Shown here: positions 17,309 to 24,976 of the stretch, in pieces
How positions within the stretch are numbered: position 1 is the stretch's first letter
How the letters are laid out: each line of letters begins with the position of its first letter
NCBI GenBank assembly: GCA_964235705.1
Contig: CAXSDP010000003.1
Span: 62,001-126,000, forward strand
Reading direction: 5' to 3'
DNA length: 64,000 nucleotides
Source: RH-AL1 sp964235705
GTDB lineage: Bacteria > Pseudomonadota > Alphaproteobacteria > Rhizobiales > Beijerinckiaceae
Position numbers and translations under genes: made by a program
The notes under the pieces: model-generated
Databases searched by the model: none
What the model was told of the DNA's origin: nothing
Seen by the model: only the letters and a program-made list of their open reading frames with translations

Positions 17309-17755
17309 GTGAACGCGGTCGCCCTGTCGACGGCCCTTCTGCTCGGCGCGGTGCTGACGAGCCAGATCGGCATCAACAAGCAACTCGGCGAGCACCTCGG
17401 CAACCTCACGATCCCCGCCCTCGTCAACATGGTCATCGGCGTCGTCGCGACGTTCGGCATCACCCTCGCCATGACCCGGCAGTGGCCGAGCGCGGCGGCG
17501 GTGAGGAGTGCGCCGTGGTACGATTGGTTGGCCGGTGGCGTGCTCGGGGCGCTCTACCTCACCGGCAACATCATCCTGGCGCCCCGCCTCGGCGCGGCGG
17601 CGCTGACCGGCCTCGTCGTCACCGGCCAGATCGTGTTCTCGGTGATGGTCGACCAGTTCGGCTGGTTCGGCTTCGAGCAGCACGCGGCCAGCCTGCCGCG
17701 CCTCGCCGGCTGCCTTCTCTTGATCGGCGGCATCGCGTTGATCTCCAGGTCCTGA
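17309..17755 (+). CDS. DMT family transporter, DUF606/YdcZ type
   Basis: A 148-residue protein with about five hydrophobic helices and the DUF606 pattern: GAVLTSQIGINKQLGEHLGN at the start, ALVNMVIGVVATFGITL, GGVLGALYLTGNIILAPRLGAA and a conserved VMVDQFGWFG. Such half-size carriers of the drug/metabolite superfamily usually pair or homodimerise. Substrate unknown. A GTG start is used, 37 bp after the glycosyltransferase stop, so co-transcription is possible. Confidence 0.85.
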   Translation: MNAVALSTALLLGAVLTSQIGINKQLGEHLGNLTIPALVNMVIGVVATFGITLAMTRQWPSAAAVRSAPWYDWLAGGVLGALYLTGNIILAPRLGAAALTGLVVTGQIVFSVMVDQFGWFGFEQHAASLPRLAGCLLLIGGIALISRS

Positions 17756-17768
17756 CGATCCGTTCGCC

Positions 17769-18476
17769 TCAGGAGCCGGCATCGCCTGAATGGAAGACGA
17801 CCACAACCACCGTCCACACGATCAGCGCCGAAGCGAAGCCGGCCGCGACGATCAGCGCGAGTTCGGTACCCTCGTGCCGCGTCACCAGCGCCCCGACCAC
17901 GCCGCCGCCGACGAGGCCGGTCCATAGGCCGGCGAACGGGAGGATGTCACCCCAGGATTGCGCCCCGCGCAGCGCGCCGGCCAGTGTCCGTCCGACGTGG
18001 ACCAGCGTCCCCGTCACGTAGGTCAGGGCGACGCTGATCCCGTCCGCCTTGTGCACGGAGGCGTTCTGCACCCCCATCGCCAGGCCGAGCAGCGAGGCGA
18101 GGACGCCGTCATGCCCGCCGCCATCGTGCCCGCCGCCGTGCCCGATCGCCACCGCCGCCCATAGGCACAGGGCCTCCACCAGCAGCACGAGCGGCCGCCC
18201 CCAGCGCCCGCCGGCGGATCCGACGAGTTCGCCGAGCGTCACGCCGCCGACGAAGACCGCGACCGCGCGGCCGACGACCGCGGCGTGCGCGCTACCCGCC
18301 GCGACGTCGACCGCGCCCTCCGTGCTGTTGCCGCTCATGAAGGACACGAACAGGTGGTCGAAGGTGATGAAGCCGGTCGCGTCGACGAAGCCGGCGAGCG
18401 CCGCGAGGCAGATCGCGAGGGCGAAGGCGTGGGCCTTGATCGGCTGCGCGGGCGTCGGCGCGGCGGACGGGGCCAT
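17769..18476 (-). CDS. YoaK family (DUF1275) membrane protein
   Basis: A 235-residue protein with six predicted helices and the DUF1275 signatures: LAGFVDATGFITFDHLFVSFMSGNST near residues 25-50, AMGVQNASVHK, and TYVTGTLVHVGRTLAGAL. The family is a putative transporter group of unknown substrate. A Gly/His-rich loop (HGGGHDGGGHDG) near residues 113-124 is unusual for the family and could bind metal. It starts immediately after the argE stop with no gap, so the three genes apaG, argE and this one look like one operon. Confidence 0.9.
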   Translation of the reverse strand: MAPSAAPTPAQPIKAHAFALAICLAALAGFVDATGFITFDHLFVSFMSGNSTEGAVDVAAGSAHAAVVGRAVAVFVGGVTLGELVGSAGGRWGRPLVLLVEALCLWAAVAIGHGGGHDGGGHDGVLASLLGLAMGVQNASVHKADGISVALTYVTGTLVHVGRTLAGALRGAQSWGDILPFAGLWTGLVGGGVVGALVTRHEGTELALIVAAGFASALIVWTVVVVVFHSGDAGS

Positions 18477-19652
18477 TCAGCTCAGCTCGGCGGCCAGGCG
18501 ATCCAGGAAGGTGATGCACGCGTCGATCTCGGACACGGCGATGTACTCGTCCGGCTGGTGCGCCTGGGCGATCGAGCCGGGGCCGCAGACGATCGTCGGG
18601 ATGCCGGCCCGCTGGAACTGCCCGGCCTCCGTCACGAAGGACACGGTCCCGACGCCGTTCGTCCGCGTCAACGCCTTCGCCAGCGTTTCCGCCGCCGAGC
18701 CGGGGTCCGCCGCCAGGCCGGGGACCTCGATGTCCGACACGGTCTCGACGCCGGCCTGGTCGGTGAAGCGGGTCAGGCGCGGGCGCACGACGCGCTCGTT
18801 GAAGGCGTCGAGGTGCTTGATGGCGCGCTTGGGGTCGGCGCCGGGCAACCCCCGGAACTCCCAGGAGAAGCGGCACTCCTTGGCGAGGATGTTGCGGGCA
18901 TGGCCGCCCTCGATGGTGCCGACGTGCACGGTGGAATAGGCGGGCGTGAACAGGCCGGAGGGGTCGCCCTCGCGCTCCAGCTCGGCTTGCAGCGCGTACA
19001 GTTCCGCCACCAGCAGGCAGGCGCCCTCCACCGCGTTGGCGCCGATGGTCGGGTTGGCCGAGTGCGCCTCCACCCCGCGGACGGTGGTGTGGTAGGTGGA
19101 GATGCTCTTGTGGGCGTCGACCACGCCCATCAGCGTCGGCTCGCCGACGATGGTGATCGCCGGACGCGGCAGGTCGACGCCGAAGCGCGCGATCGTGTCG
19201 AGCGGGCCGAGGCAGCCGATCTCCTCGTCGTAGGAGAGCAGGATGTGCACCGGCTTCTTCAGGCCGGCGCGCTGGAAGGTCGGGATCATCGCGAGCGCGA
19301 CCGCGTCGAACCCCTTCATGTCGCAGGCACCGCGCCCGTACAGGCGGTCGCCGTCGCGGCGCAAGGTGAAGGGGTCGCTCGTCCAATCCTGTCCCTTGAC
19401 CGGCACGACGTCGGTGTGGCCGGACAGGATCACACCGCCGTCGATGTTCGGCCCGATCGTCGCGAACAGGGTGGCCTTGTCGCCGGCCGCGTTCGGGACG
19501 CGGGTGAAGCGCACGTCAAGGTCGCGGAAGTAGGCTTCCACGCGCTCGATCAACGGCAGGTTGGACTTGTCGCTGACCGTGTCGAACCCGACCAGCTCCG
19601 CCAGCAACGCGATCGCGGCGGCGCGCCGGTCGTCCGGCTCGGCGCGGGTCAA
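18477..19652 (-). CDS. argE: acetylornithine deacetylase ArgE
   Basis: A 391-residue M20 metallopeptidase-family enzyme that hydrolyses N-acetylornithine to ornithine in arginine synthesis. Metal-site motifs are SGHTDVVPVKGQDW (His and Asp), GRGACDMKGF and SYDEEIGCLGPLD (the catalytic Glu pair), with GHARNILAKEC in the dimerisation domain. It begins with TTG at 19650-19652, overlapping the apaG stop in a TTGA arrangement, which points to translational coupling. argG lies elsewhere in the window. Confidence 0.93.
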   Translation of the reverse strand: MTRAEPDDRRAAAIALLAELVGFDTVSDKSNLPLIERVEAYFRDLDVRFTRVPNAAGDKATLFATIGPNIDGGVILSGHTDVVPVKGQDWTSDPFTLRRDGDRLYGRGACDMKGFDAVALAMIPTFQRAGLKKPVHILLSYDEEIGCLGPLDTIARFGVDLPRPAITIVGEPTLMGVVDAHKSISTYHTTVRGVEAHSANPTIGANAVEGACLLVAELYALQAELEREGDPSGLFTPAYSTVHVGTIEGGHARNILAKECRFSWEFRGLPGADPKRAIKHLDAFNERVVRPRLTRFTDQAGVETVSDIEVPGLAADPGSAAETLAKALTRTNGVGTVSFVTEAGQFQRAGIPTIVCGPGSIAQAHQPDEYIAVSEIDACITFLDRLAAELS

Positions 19653-20041
19653 TTGAGCACCCGCGCGACGAAGGGGGAGTCCAGCGAGAAGGCCGGGATC
19701 ACGGCGTCGAACACGGTGCCGCCCTCCTCGACGACGCGGTAGGTGCCGGCCATGATGCCCGACGGCGTGGTGAGCGGGCAGCCGGAGGTGTAACGGAACA
19801 TCTCGCCGGGCTTCAGCACCGGCTTCTCGCCGACGACGCCCGGCCCGCGAACCTCTTCCAGATGCCCGTTCGCGTCGGTGATCCTCCAATGGCGGTCGGT
19901 CACCTGCACGGTGGTCTCGCCGCCGTTGGCGATCTCGACCGTGTAGGTCCACACGTAATGGCGCTTTCCCGCGTCGGAGCGGTCCGGCATGAACTCTGGC
20001 GAGACGGTGATCTCGATATCGCGCGTGGTGCAGGAGTACAT
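19649..20041 (-). CDS. apaG: Co2+/Mg2+ efflux protein ApaG
   Basis: A 130-residue fibronectin-type-III-like beta protein. It has the conserved family pattern: TTRDIEITVSPEFMPDRS at the start, WTYTVEIANGGETTVQVTDRHWRITDANG, GPGVVGEKPVLKPGEMFRYTSGCPLTTPSGIMAGTY and a C-terminal VFDAVIPAFSLDSPF. ApaG is linked to divalent-metal and Ap4A phenotypes in enterobacteria but its biochemical role is unsettled. The ATG at 20041 gives the standard length; the in-frame extension upstream to 20164 has no homology. Confidence 0.92.
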   Translation of the reverse strand: MYSCTTRDIEITVSPEFMPDRSDAGKRHYVWTYTVEIANGGETTVQVTDRHWRITDANGHLEEVRGPGVVGEKPVLKPGEMFRYTSGCPLTTPSGIMAGTYRVVEEGGTVFDAVIPAFSLDSPFVARVLN

Positions 20042-20325
20042 GGAAACGCCGGGTGCTCGCTCGTGAGGAAGCGCGATTGTCTCCGAAGCGCGGACCTTTG
20101 TGAAGGCCCGGCCGCGAGCGGGTCGTCCAGCGAGGCTCGACGTGGCCACACGAACGAGCGCCATGGGGCGTCACGCGTCGGGGATTCGCCGAGGAAACGC
20201 CCCTGGAAACAAACTCCGACGTGTCCTCGCCCTTCCCGCGACGCGTCGAGATGGACGGCAGGGCACCGAGGTTCGCCCCGCGCGCGACACGCCTTTGTGA
20301 AAACGGTGAAGGAGGGTATCCGTGG

Positions 20326-21243
20326 GTGGTGAACGCCGAACCGCCGGAGGTCCGTGGTGCTGACGAGATGGAACGCCTTTCGACGCCGAACCTCCGGTTC
20401 GAGCGCCGGCACGTTCGGCGGCGACCTTCGTGTGAAGGGTTTGAAGAGGTGCTGGCAGCGGCGCGCGCGCGCATGACCGCGACCCGCACGAACCCGACCC
20501 GGGTGAGCCAAGCCGAAGTGCTCGCCGCCTTGCGGGTGTTCCAGCCCGCGAGCGTGGTGTCGAGCCGGAAGACGAGGATCGGCAGCGAGAACGACGGCGG
20601 CTACGTCATGCTCGACGACGTCGATCGGGCCACCACCGCGTTCTCGCTCGGCATCCTGGACGACGACAACTGGGACCTCGCGATCGCCTCGCGCGGGATC
20701 ACCGTCAAGCAATACGACGACTCGATCGAGCACGCGCCCTCGCGGCACCCGAAGCTGCAGTTCTTCCGGTCCCGGATCGGTGCGCCGGGAACGCCCGGCA
20801 CGGTTTCCCTCCAGGGGATCGTCGGCCAGCACGCGACCGGGAGCGGGGCGAACCTGATCTTGAAGATGGATATCGAGGGCAGCGAGTGGGAGGTCCTGGA
20901 AACGGTCCCGACCGACATCCTGTCGCGCTTCGCGCAGATCGTTTGCGAGTTCCACGACCTCGAGCGACTGGCCGAGCGGGATTTCTACACGGGCGCGATG
21001 GCGGCTTTGACGAAGCTGTCGCGGACGCACCAGGCGATCCACCTGCACGGCAACAACAACACGCCGATCCAGACCATCGAGAACGTCGCGTTCCCCGGCG
21101 TCGTGGAAGTGAGCTTCGTCGCGAGGAGCCTCTACGAATTCGAGCCGTGCTGGGAAGTGTTCCCCACCGACCTCGACCGGCCCAACCACCCGACCAGGCC
21201 GGACCTGTTCCTGGGGCGATCGTTCCTCGAAGCGAACGGCTAG
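20326..21243 (+). CDS. FkbM-like methyltransferase domain protein
   Basis: About 305 residues. The C-terminal two thirds match FkbM-type proteins: SSRKTRIGSENDGGYVMLDD near the front of the domain, FSLGILDDDNWDLAIASRGI, and the hallmark LILKMDIEGSEWEVLETVP near residue 182. These are usually SAM-dependent O-methyltransferases of sugars or polyketides. The classical glycine-rich SAM loop is weak here (FSLGILDDD), so activity is uncertain. A GTG pair at 20326 and 20329 follows a good GGAGGG site. ATG codons at 20368 and 20473 are alternatives. No glycan genes are adjacent. Confidence 0.65.
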   Translation: MVNAEPPEVRGADEMERLSTPNLRFERRHVRRRPSCEGFEEVLAAARARMTATRTNPTRVSQAEVLAALRVFQPASVVSSRKTRIGSENDGGYVMLDDVDRATTAFSLGILDDDNWDLAIASRGITVKQYDDSIEHAPSRHPKLQFFRSRIGAPGTPGTVSLQGIVGQHATGSGANLILKMDIEGSEWEVLETVPTDILSRFAQIVCEFHDLERLAERDFYTGAMAALTKLSRTHQAIHLHGNNNTPIQTIENVAFPGVVEVSFVARSLYEFEPCWEVFPTDLDRPNHPTRPDLFLGRSFLEANG

Positions 21244-21248
21244 CCGGG

Positions 21249-21265
21249 GGAGGATGCCCTCCTCC
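21249..21265. terminator. small hairpin between convergent genes
   Basis: Arms GGAGGA (21249-21254) and TCCTCC (21260-21265) around a 5-nt loop lie between the convergent stops of the FkbM-like gene and prfA. There is no T-run, so a terminator role is only suggested by position. Confidence 0.3.
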
Positions 21266-21291
21266 GAACGCCGCCCGCCGGGGCTGACGCT

Positions 21292-22368
21292 TCACCCCTC
21301 CTGCGCGGCGAGCAGCGCCGCCTGGTGCTCGGTCGTCAGCGCCTCCACCACCTCGTCGAAGGCTTCCCCGCTCATCACCTTCTCCAGCTTGTAGAGGGTG
21401 AGGTTGATGCGGTGGTCGGTCAGCCGCCCCTGCGGGAAGTTGTAGGTGCGGATGCGCTCCGAGCGGTCGCCGCTGCCCACCTGGGCGCGGCGGTCGGCGG
21501 AGCGCTCGGCGTCGAGCTTCTGGCGCTCCATGTCGTAGAGGCGCGAGCGCAGCAGCGCCATCGCGCGGGCGCGGTTCTTGTGCTGCGAGCGCTCGTCCTG
21601 GACGAAGATCACGGTGTTGGTGGGCAGGTGGGTGATGCGGATCGCCGATTCGGTCTTGTTGACGTGCTGGCCGCCCGACCCTTGCGCGCGCATCGTGTCG
21701 ATCTTCAAGTCCGCCTCGTTGACCGCCACGTCCACCTCCTCCGCCTGCGGCAGCACGGCGACGGTGGCGGCCGACGTGTGGATGCGCCCTTGCGTCTCGG
21801 TATCGGGCACGCGCTGCACCCGGTGGACGCCCGACTCGAACTTCAGCTTGGCGAACACGCCGGCGCCCTCGACCTCGGCGATGATCTCCTTGAAGCCGCC
21901 GGCCGTGCCCTCGCTCGCCGACACCACGTCCACGCGCCACCCCTGGGTTTCGGCGTAACGCCCGTACATGCGGAACAGGTCGCCGGCGAACAGCGCCGCC
22001 TCGTCGCCGCCGGTGCCGGCGCGGATCTCCAAGATCGCGCTCTTCTCGTCGGCGGCGTCCTTGGGCAGCAGCGCGACCTGCAACTCGCGGGCGAGCGCGT
22101 CGAGCCGGGCCTGTCCCGCGCGGCGCTCGTCCTCGGCGAGGTCGCGCATCTCGGGGTCGAGGCCGGCGTCGTCCAACATCGCGGCGATCCCGTCGAGCTC
22201 GACCGACTGCGCCCGATATTCCCGGATGGCGGCGGTGACCCGCTCCAGCCCCGCCAGCTCGCGCGACAGCGCGACGAAGGTCGTCGCGTCCGGGCTGGCG
22301 GCGAGGCGCCCGTTGATCTCGTCGTGCCGTCGCAGGATGAGGTCGAGCTTGTCTTGGGGGAGTTGCAT
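21292..22368 (-). CDS. prfA: peptide chain release factor 1
   Basis: A 358-residue class I release factor recognising UAA and UAG. The stop-codon loop lies in RVPDTETQGRIHTSAATVAVLP, with the RF1-type spacing, and the peptidyl-hydrolysis motif GSGGQHVNKTESAIRITHLPT contains GGQ. It opens with the usual helix (LPQDKLDLILRRHDEINGRL). The ATG at 22368 gives the standard length. In many Rhizobiales prfA is followed by prmC, which methylates the GGQ glutamine, and is preceded by ptsP. Here prmC is absent and ptsP is 3.5 kb away. Confidence 0.97.
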   Translation of the reverse strand: MQLPQDKLDLILRRHDEINGRLAASPDATTFVALSRELAGLERVTAAIREYRAQSVELDGIAAMLDDAGLDPEMRDLAEDERRAGQARLDALARELQVALLPKDAADEKSAILEIRAGTGGDEAALFAGDLFRMYGRYAETQGWRVDVVSASEGTAGGFKEIIAEVEGAGVFAKLKFESGVHRVQRVPDTETQGRIHTSAATVAVLPQAEEVDVAVNEADLKIDTMRAQGSGGQHVNKTESAIRITHLPTNTVIFVQDERSQHKNRARAMALLRSRLYDMERQKLDAERSADRRAQVGSGDRSERIRTYNFPQGRLTDHRINLTLYKLEKVMSGEAFDEVVEALTTEHQAALLAAQEG

Positions 22369-22550
22369 CCCCCCTGAGGTAGCCGAGCACGCCGGCCGGA
22401 ACAAGGCGCGCGGCGCGCTGGTCCGGGTACCCGTCGCGCCATCATCCGACCGCGAGCGAAATGATCTTGGAACGAACTTCCATTCCGAGGCGTCGGCTTC
22501 ACGCTCATTTAACGCGGTTACGGTCCCCTACCGTACAAAGGGGAACGAAG

Positions 22551-23012
22551 ATGTCCGTTACGAGGCTTGTCTACATCAGCGAGAACCAGATCGACCCCGC
22601 GCGGGGGTCGGTCGTCAGGCAACTCGCCGGGATCCTCCAGGCGTCCAAGCGCAACAACGAGCACCTCGGCATCACCGGCGCGCTCGTCTTCGACGACCTT
22701 TGGTTCCTCCAGGTGCTCGAAGGCGAGCGGCGGGCGGTGTGGCGGCAGTTCGAACGCATCGGCCACGACGATCGCCACGCCAACCTGACGCTGGTCGAGA
22801 TGAAGGAGGTCGAGCGGCGGGTGTTCGGCAACTGGTGGATGGGCCTCGCCACGCGCAACGCCGCCACCGAGCACCTCTTCAAACCCTTCATGGTCAACGG
22901 CCGGCTGCTCGCCGACGAGATGAGCGCCGCCGCCATCCTCGCGCTGAGCGTGGCGCTGACGGAACACGGCCTGTCGCGCGACCTGTCGAGGGCGCCGAGC
23001 GTGGCCGCCTAG
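22551..23012 (+). CDS. BLUF-domain blue-light photoreceptor (short)
   Basis: A 153-residue protein consisting essentially of one BLUF domain, the FAD-binding blue-light sensor. Key residues are present: the photoactive Tyr in TRLVYISEN, the Asn pair of NNEHLGITGAL, the flavin-contacting Gln in WFLQVLEGE, and the Trp/Met pair in FGNWWMGLA. About 50 residues follow as a helical cap with no output domain, so signalling must go through a partner protein. A site GGGGAACGAAG precedes the ATG. Its stop codon shares the CTAG palindrome with the stop of the convergent photolyase-like gene, placing the two head-on. Confidence 0.93.
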   Translation: MSVTRLVYISENQIDPARGSVVRQLAGILQASKRNNEHLGITGALVFDDLWFLQVLEGERRAVWRQFERIGHDDRHANLTLVEMKEVERRVFGNWWMGLATRNAATEHLFKPFMVNGRLLADEMSAAAILALSVALTEHGLSRDLSRAPSVAA

Positions 23013-24268
23013 ACGCCGAGGCCTTCCTCCGCCAGGACGTCGGCGATCCCCTCCTTGAAGGCGAAGTAGCCTTTGGTGGCGTGCGGCCAGAACCGCTCGT
23101 CCCACGTCCGGCGGCGGTGGGACAGCGCGAGGCCGGCGGCCGGGAGCGCCGCCTCCAGCCCCGCCAGCGCGTCCGCGACAGGGCCGACCGGCGCGTAGGG
23201 GGTGACGACCGCCGACGCCCCCGCCGACTCCGCCGCCGCGACGACGCTCGCCACGTCGAGGTCGTCGATGATCGTGGCGGGGCAACCGAAGTGAGCGCCC
23301 GCGCGCGCGGCGGCGTCGACGGCCGCCTCATCCAGGAAGGCGCGCGCCTTCTCGCCGAACGGCCAGGCCGCCCCGGTCCCGCGCGCCACCGCGACCGCGC
23401 GGATCGCCGGGCCGGCGGCGAGGAGCGTTTCCGGGGACAGGTCGTCGCCGTGCACGAGCAGCAGCGCCGGGGCGTCGGGGCGATCGGCGGGCACGACGCC
23501 TGGCGAAACTCGGGGCAGGGCGCGGGGCTTGGGCAGCGGCGGCTCGTCCAGGGCCTGCGCGCGCGTGGCGAGGCCGGTCGGCCGGTGGCGCCCGTCGGTG
23601 TAGCGGGCGATGTTGTCGGGCGTGGCGAGGTAGGTTTTCCCGCGCGTCTGCAGACCCGCGACCCAGCGCCACGACAGCGTGTTGGACGCCTGGTCCGCGT
23701 CGACGAGGTGGCGCAGGAAGAAGTCGGCGCCCAGCGTCCAGGGGAGCCGCAGGGTGAAGATCCAGATGGAGGCGAACCACATCCGGGCGTGGTTGTGCAT
23801 GTAGCCGGTGGCGACGAGTTCGCGCGCCCAGTCGTCGAACCCGTCGATGCCGGTCGCGCCGGACTCCGCCTGGTCGATGGCCTTGAGCAGGCCCCCTTTG
23901 GCACCGGCGCGCGCCGCGTCGCGATCGACGACGAAACGCTCCCACGCTTCGGGTCGCAGCTCCAGCCAGCCCTTCCAGTAGGTGCGCCACAGCACCTCCT
24001 GGATGAACTTGTCCGCCGCGCGCGGCCCGTGCCCCTCGAGGGCGGCGGCCACCACCTCGCGCTCCGTGACGAGCCGGTAGCGCAGGTAGCGCGACAGCAC
24101 GGACACGTTGGCGCGCGCCTCCGGCCCGCCGTCGGTGTTGCGCTCGTCGGCGTAGGCGCGGGCCGCGCGCGGCACGAAGTCGGCGAGCCGGCGCAGCGCT
24201 TCCGCGCGGCTGGCGGGCAAGTCACCGGGCGACGCGGATCCGGCGTCGTGCGGAGGGGACATCGTCAC
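23009..24268 (-). CDS. cryptochrome/photolyase-like FAD-binding protein with reversed domain order
   Basis: The 419-residue protein carries the FAD-binding helical domain of the photolyase/cryptochrome family in its first ~250 residues: LSRYLRYRLVTEREV, FIQEVLWRTYWKGWL, the flavin-site GYMHNHARMWFASIWIFTL, LPWTLGADFFLRHLVDADQASNTLSWRWVAGLQTRGK. Photolyases normally have this domain at the C-terminus after a Rossmann-like antenna domain. Here the alpha/beta domain (ALLLVHGDDLSPETLL ... ASAVVTPYAPVGPVADAL) follows instead, ending with TWDERFWPHATKGYFAFKEGI, a stretch resembling the end of the antenna domain. Homologues of this layout occur in alphaproteobacteria as far as I recall. DNA-repair activity is unproven. 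The GTG start at 24268 has a GAGGTGA site; ATG at 24262 is possible. Confidence 0.8.
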   Translation of the reverse strand: MTMSPPHDAGSASPGDLPASRAEALRRLADFVPRAARAYADERNTDGGPEARANVSVLSRYLRYRLVTEREVVAAALEGHGPRAADKFIQEVLWRTYWKGWLELRPEAWERFVVDRDAARAGAKGGLLKAIDQAESGATGIDGFDDWARELVATGYMHNHARMWFASIWIFTLRLPWTLGADFFLRHLVDADQASNTLSWRWVAGLQTRGKTYLATPDNIARYTDGRHRPTGLATRAQALDEPPLPKPRALPRVSPGVVPADRPDAPALLLVHGDDLSPETLLAAGPAIRAVAVARGTGAAWPFGEKARAFLDEAAVDAAARAGAHFGCPATIIDDLDVASVVAAAESAGASAVVTPYAPVGPVADALAGLEAALPAAGLALSHRRRTWDERFWPHATKGYFAFKEGIADVLAEEGLGV

Positions 24269-24976
24269 GGGTTCACCTCAGGGTCTCGGCGGCCAAGGTC
24301 TTAGGTTTTCGGCGGCGCTCGCCGGCACGCATCAGCGGCAGGGCGTCGGCGATGGCCAGCATTCGCGGTGTCGCAGGCCGGGCGTCGACCCGCGACACGG
24401 TTTCGCGTCCGTGCGGGTCGCGCGTCCGGGACGATCCGGTGAGACCATTATGCGGTATATTGACCGGAGTCAAATCGTTGTTTAGGTTACCTTACCGACT
24501 GCACGGGAGGATCGCCTCCCCTGACACCGGGCCTCGCCAAAGTCAGCGTTCGTCGACTTCCAGGCGAGCCCCGGTCGGCGTACGGCGACTCCGCGCCGCG
24601 CCTTCGTCACGAACGGTGACACACGTTTCCCGATGTCGGCGAACGGCGACACGGGGCCGGGCATGGAGCGCGATCGATGAGCCCGACCAAGCCGCGCGCG
24701 GGTCCGAGGGCGCCGCCGCCATGGTGAGTTTCAGGGGTGTCTCCAATCGAAGGTCGGCCAAGAAGTCCGCAGGGGATCGAAAGTGGTCACGCCTCCAACA
24801 AAGACCGCAAACCAACCCGCGATCGGCGCGCGTCGGCGGCGGGGCGCGGGTGGTGGCCGGCCTTCGCGGCGGGCCCGGTTTCCGCACGACGTCGCGTGCG
24901 GGTGGGTTGGATCGCGCGTCGGAAAGGATAAGGTCCGCGCCTCGACCGGTCGGCGGGATGGACGGAGGACGCACGG
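24269..24976. other. 708-bp spacer without a convincing gene
   Basis: This divergent spacer separates the photolyase-like gene from the FAD oxidoreductase. It holds an FNR/FixK-like palindrome at 24460-24473 within its most AT-rich stretch (about 24445-24500) and two similar 13-mers, CGAACGGTGACAC near 24608 and CGAACGGCGACAC near 24639. Open frames here lack ribosome-binding sites and homology. Promoters for both flanking genes presumably lie inside. Confidence 0.6.
24460..24473. promoter_or_regulatory. FNR/FixK-like palindrome TTGA-N6-TCAA
   Basis: TTGACCGGAGTCAA fits the TTGA-N6-TCAA consensus of alphaproteobacterial FixK/FnrL/Dnr-type CRP-FNR regulators and is a perfect 5-bp inverted repeat with a 4-bp spacer. 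It lies 190 bp upstream of the photolyase-like gene in the most AT-rich part of the spacer. Regulation by an oxygen- or redox-responsive factor is inferred from the motif alone. Confidence 0.45.

Noticed and set aside
24273..24473. 66-residue reverse-strand frame just upstream of the photolyase-like gene
   Set aside because: It begins with TTG, lacks a ribosome-binding site and homology, and overlaps the FNR-like box. It is more likely promoter/leader sequence.
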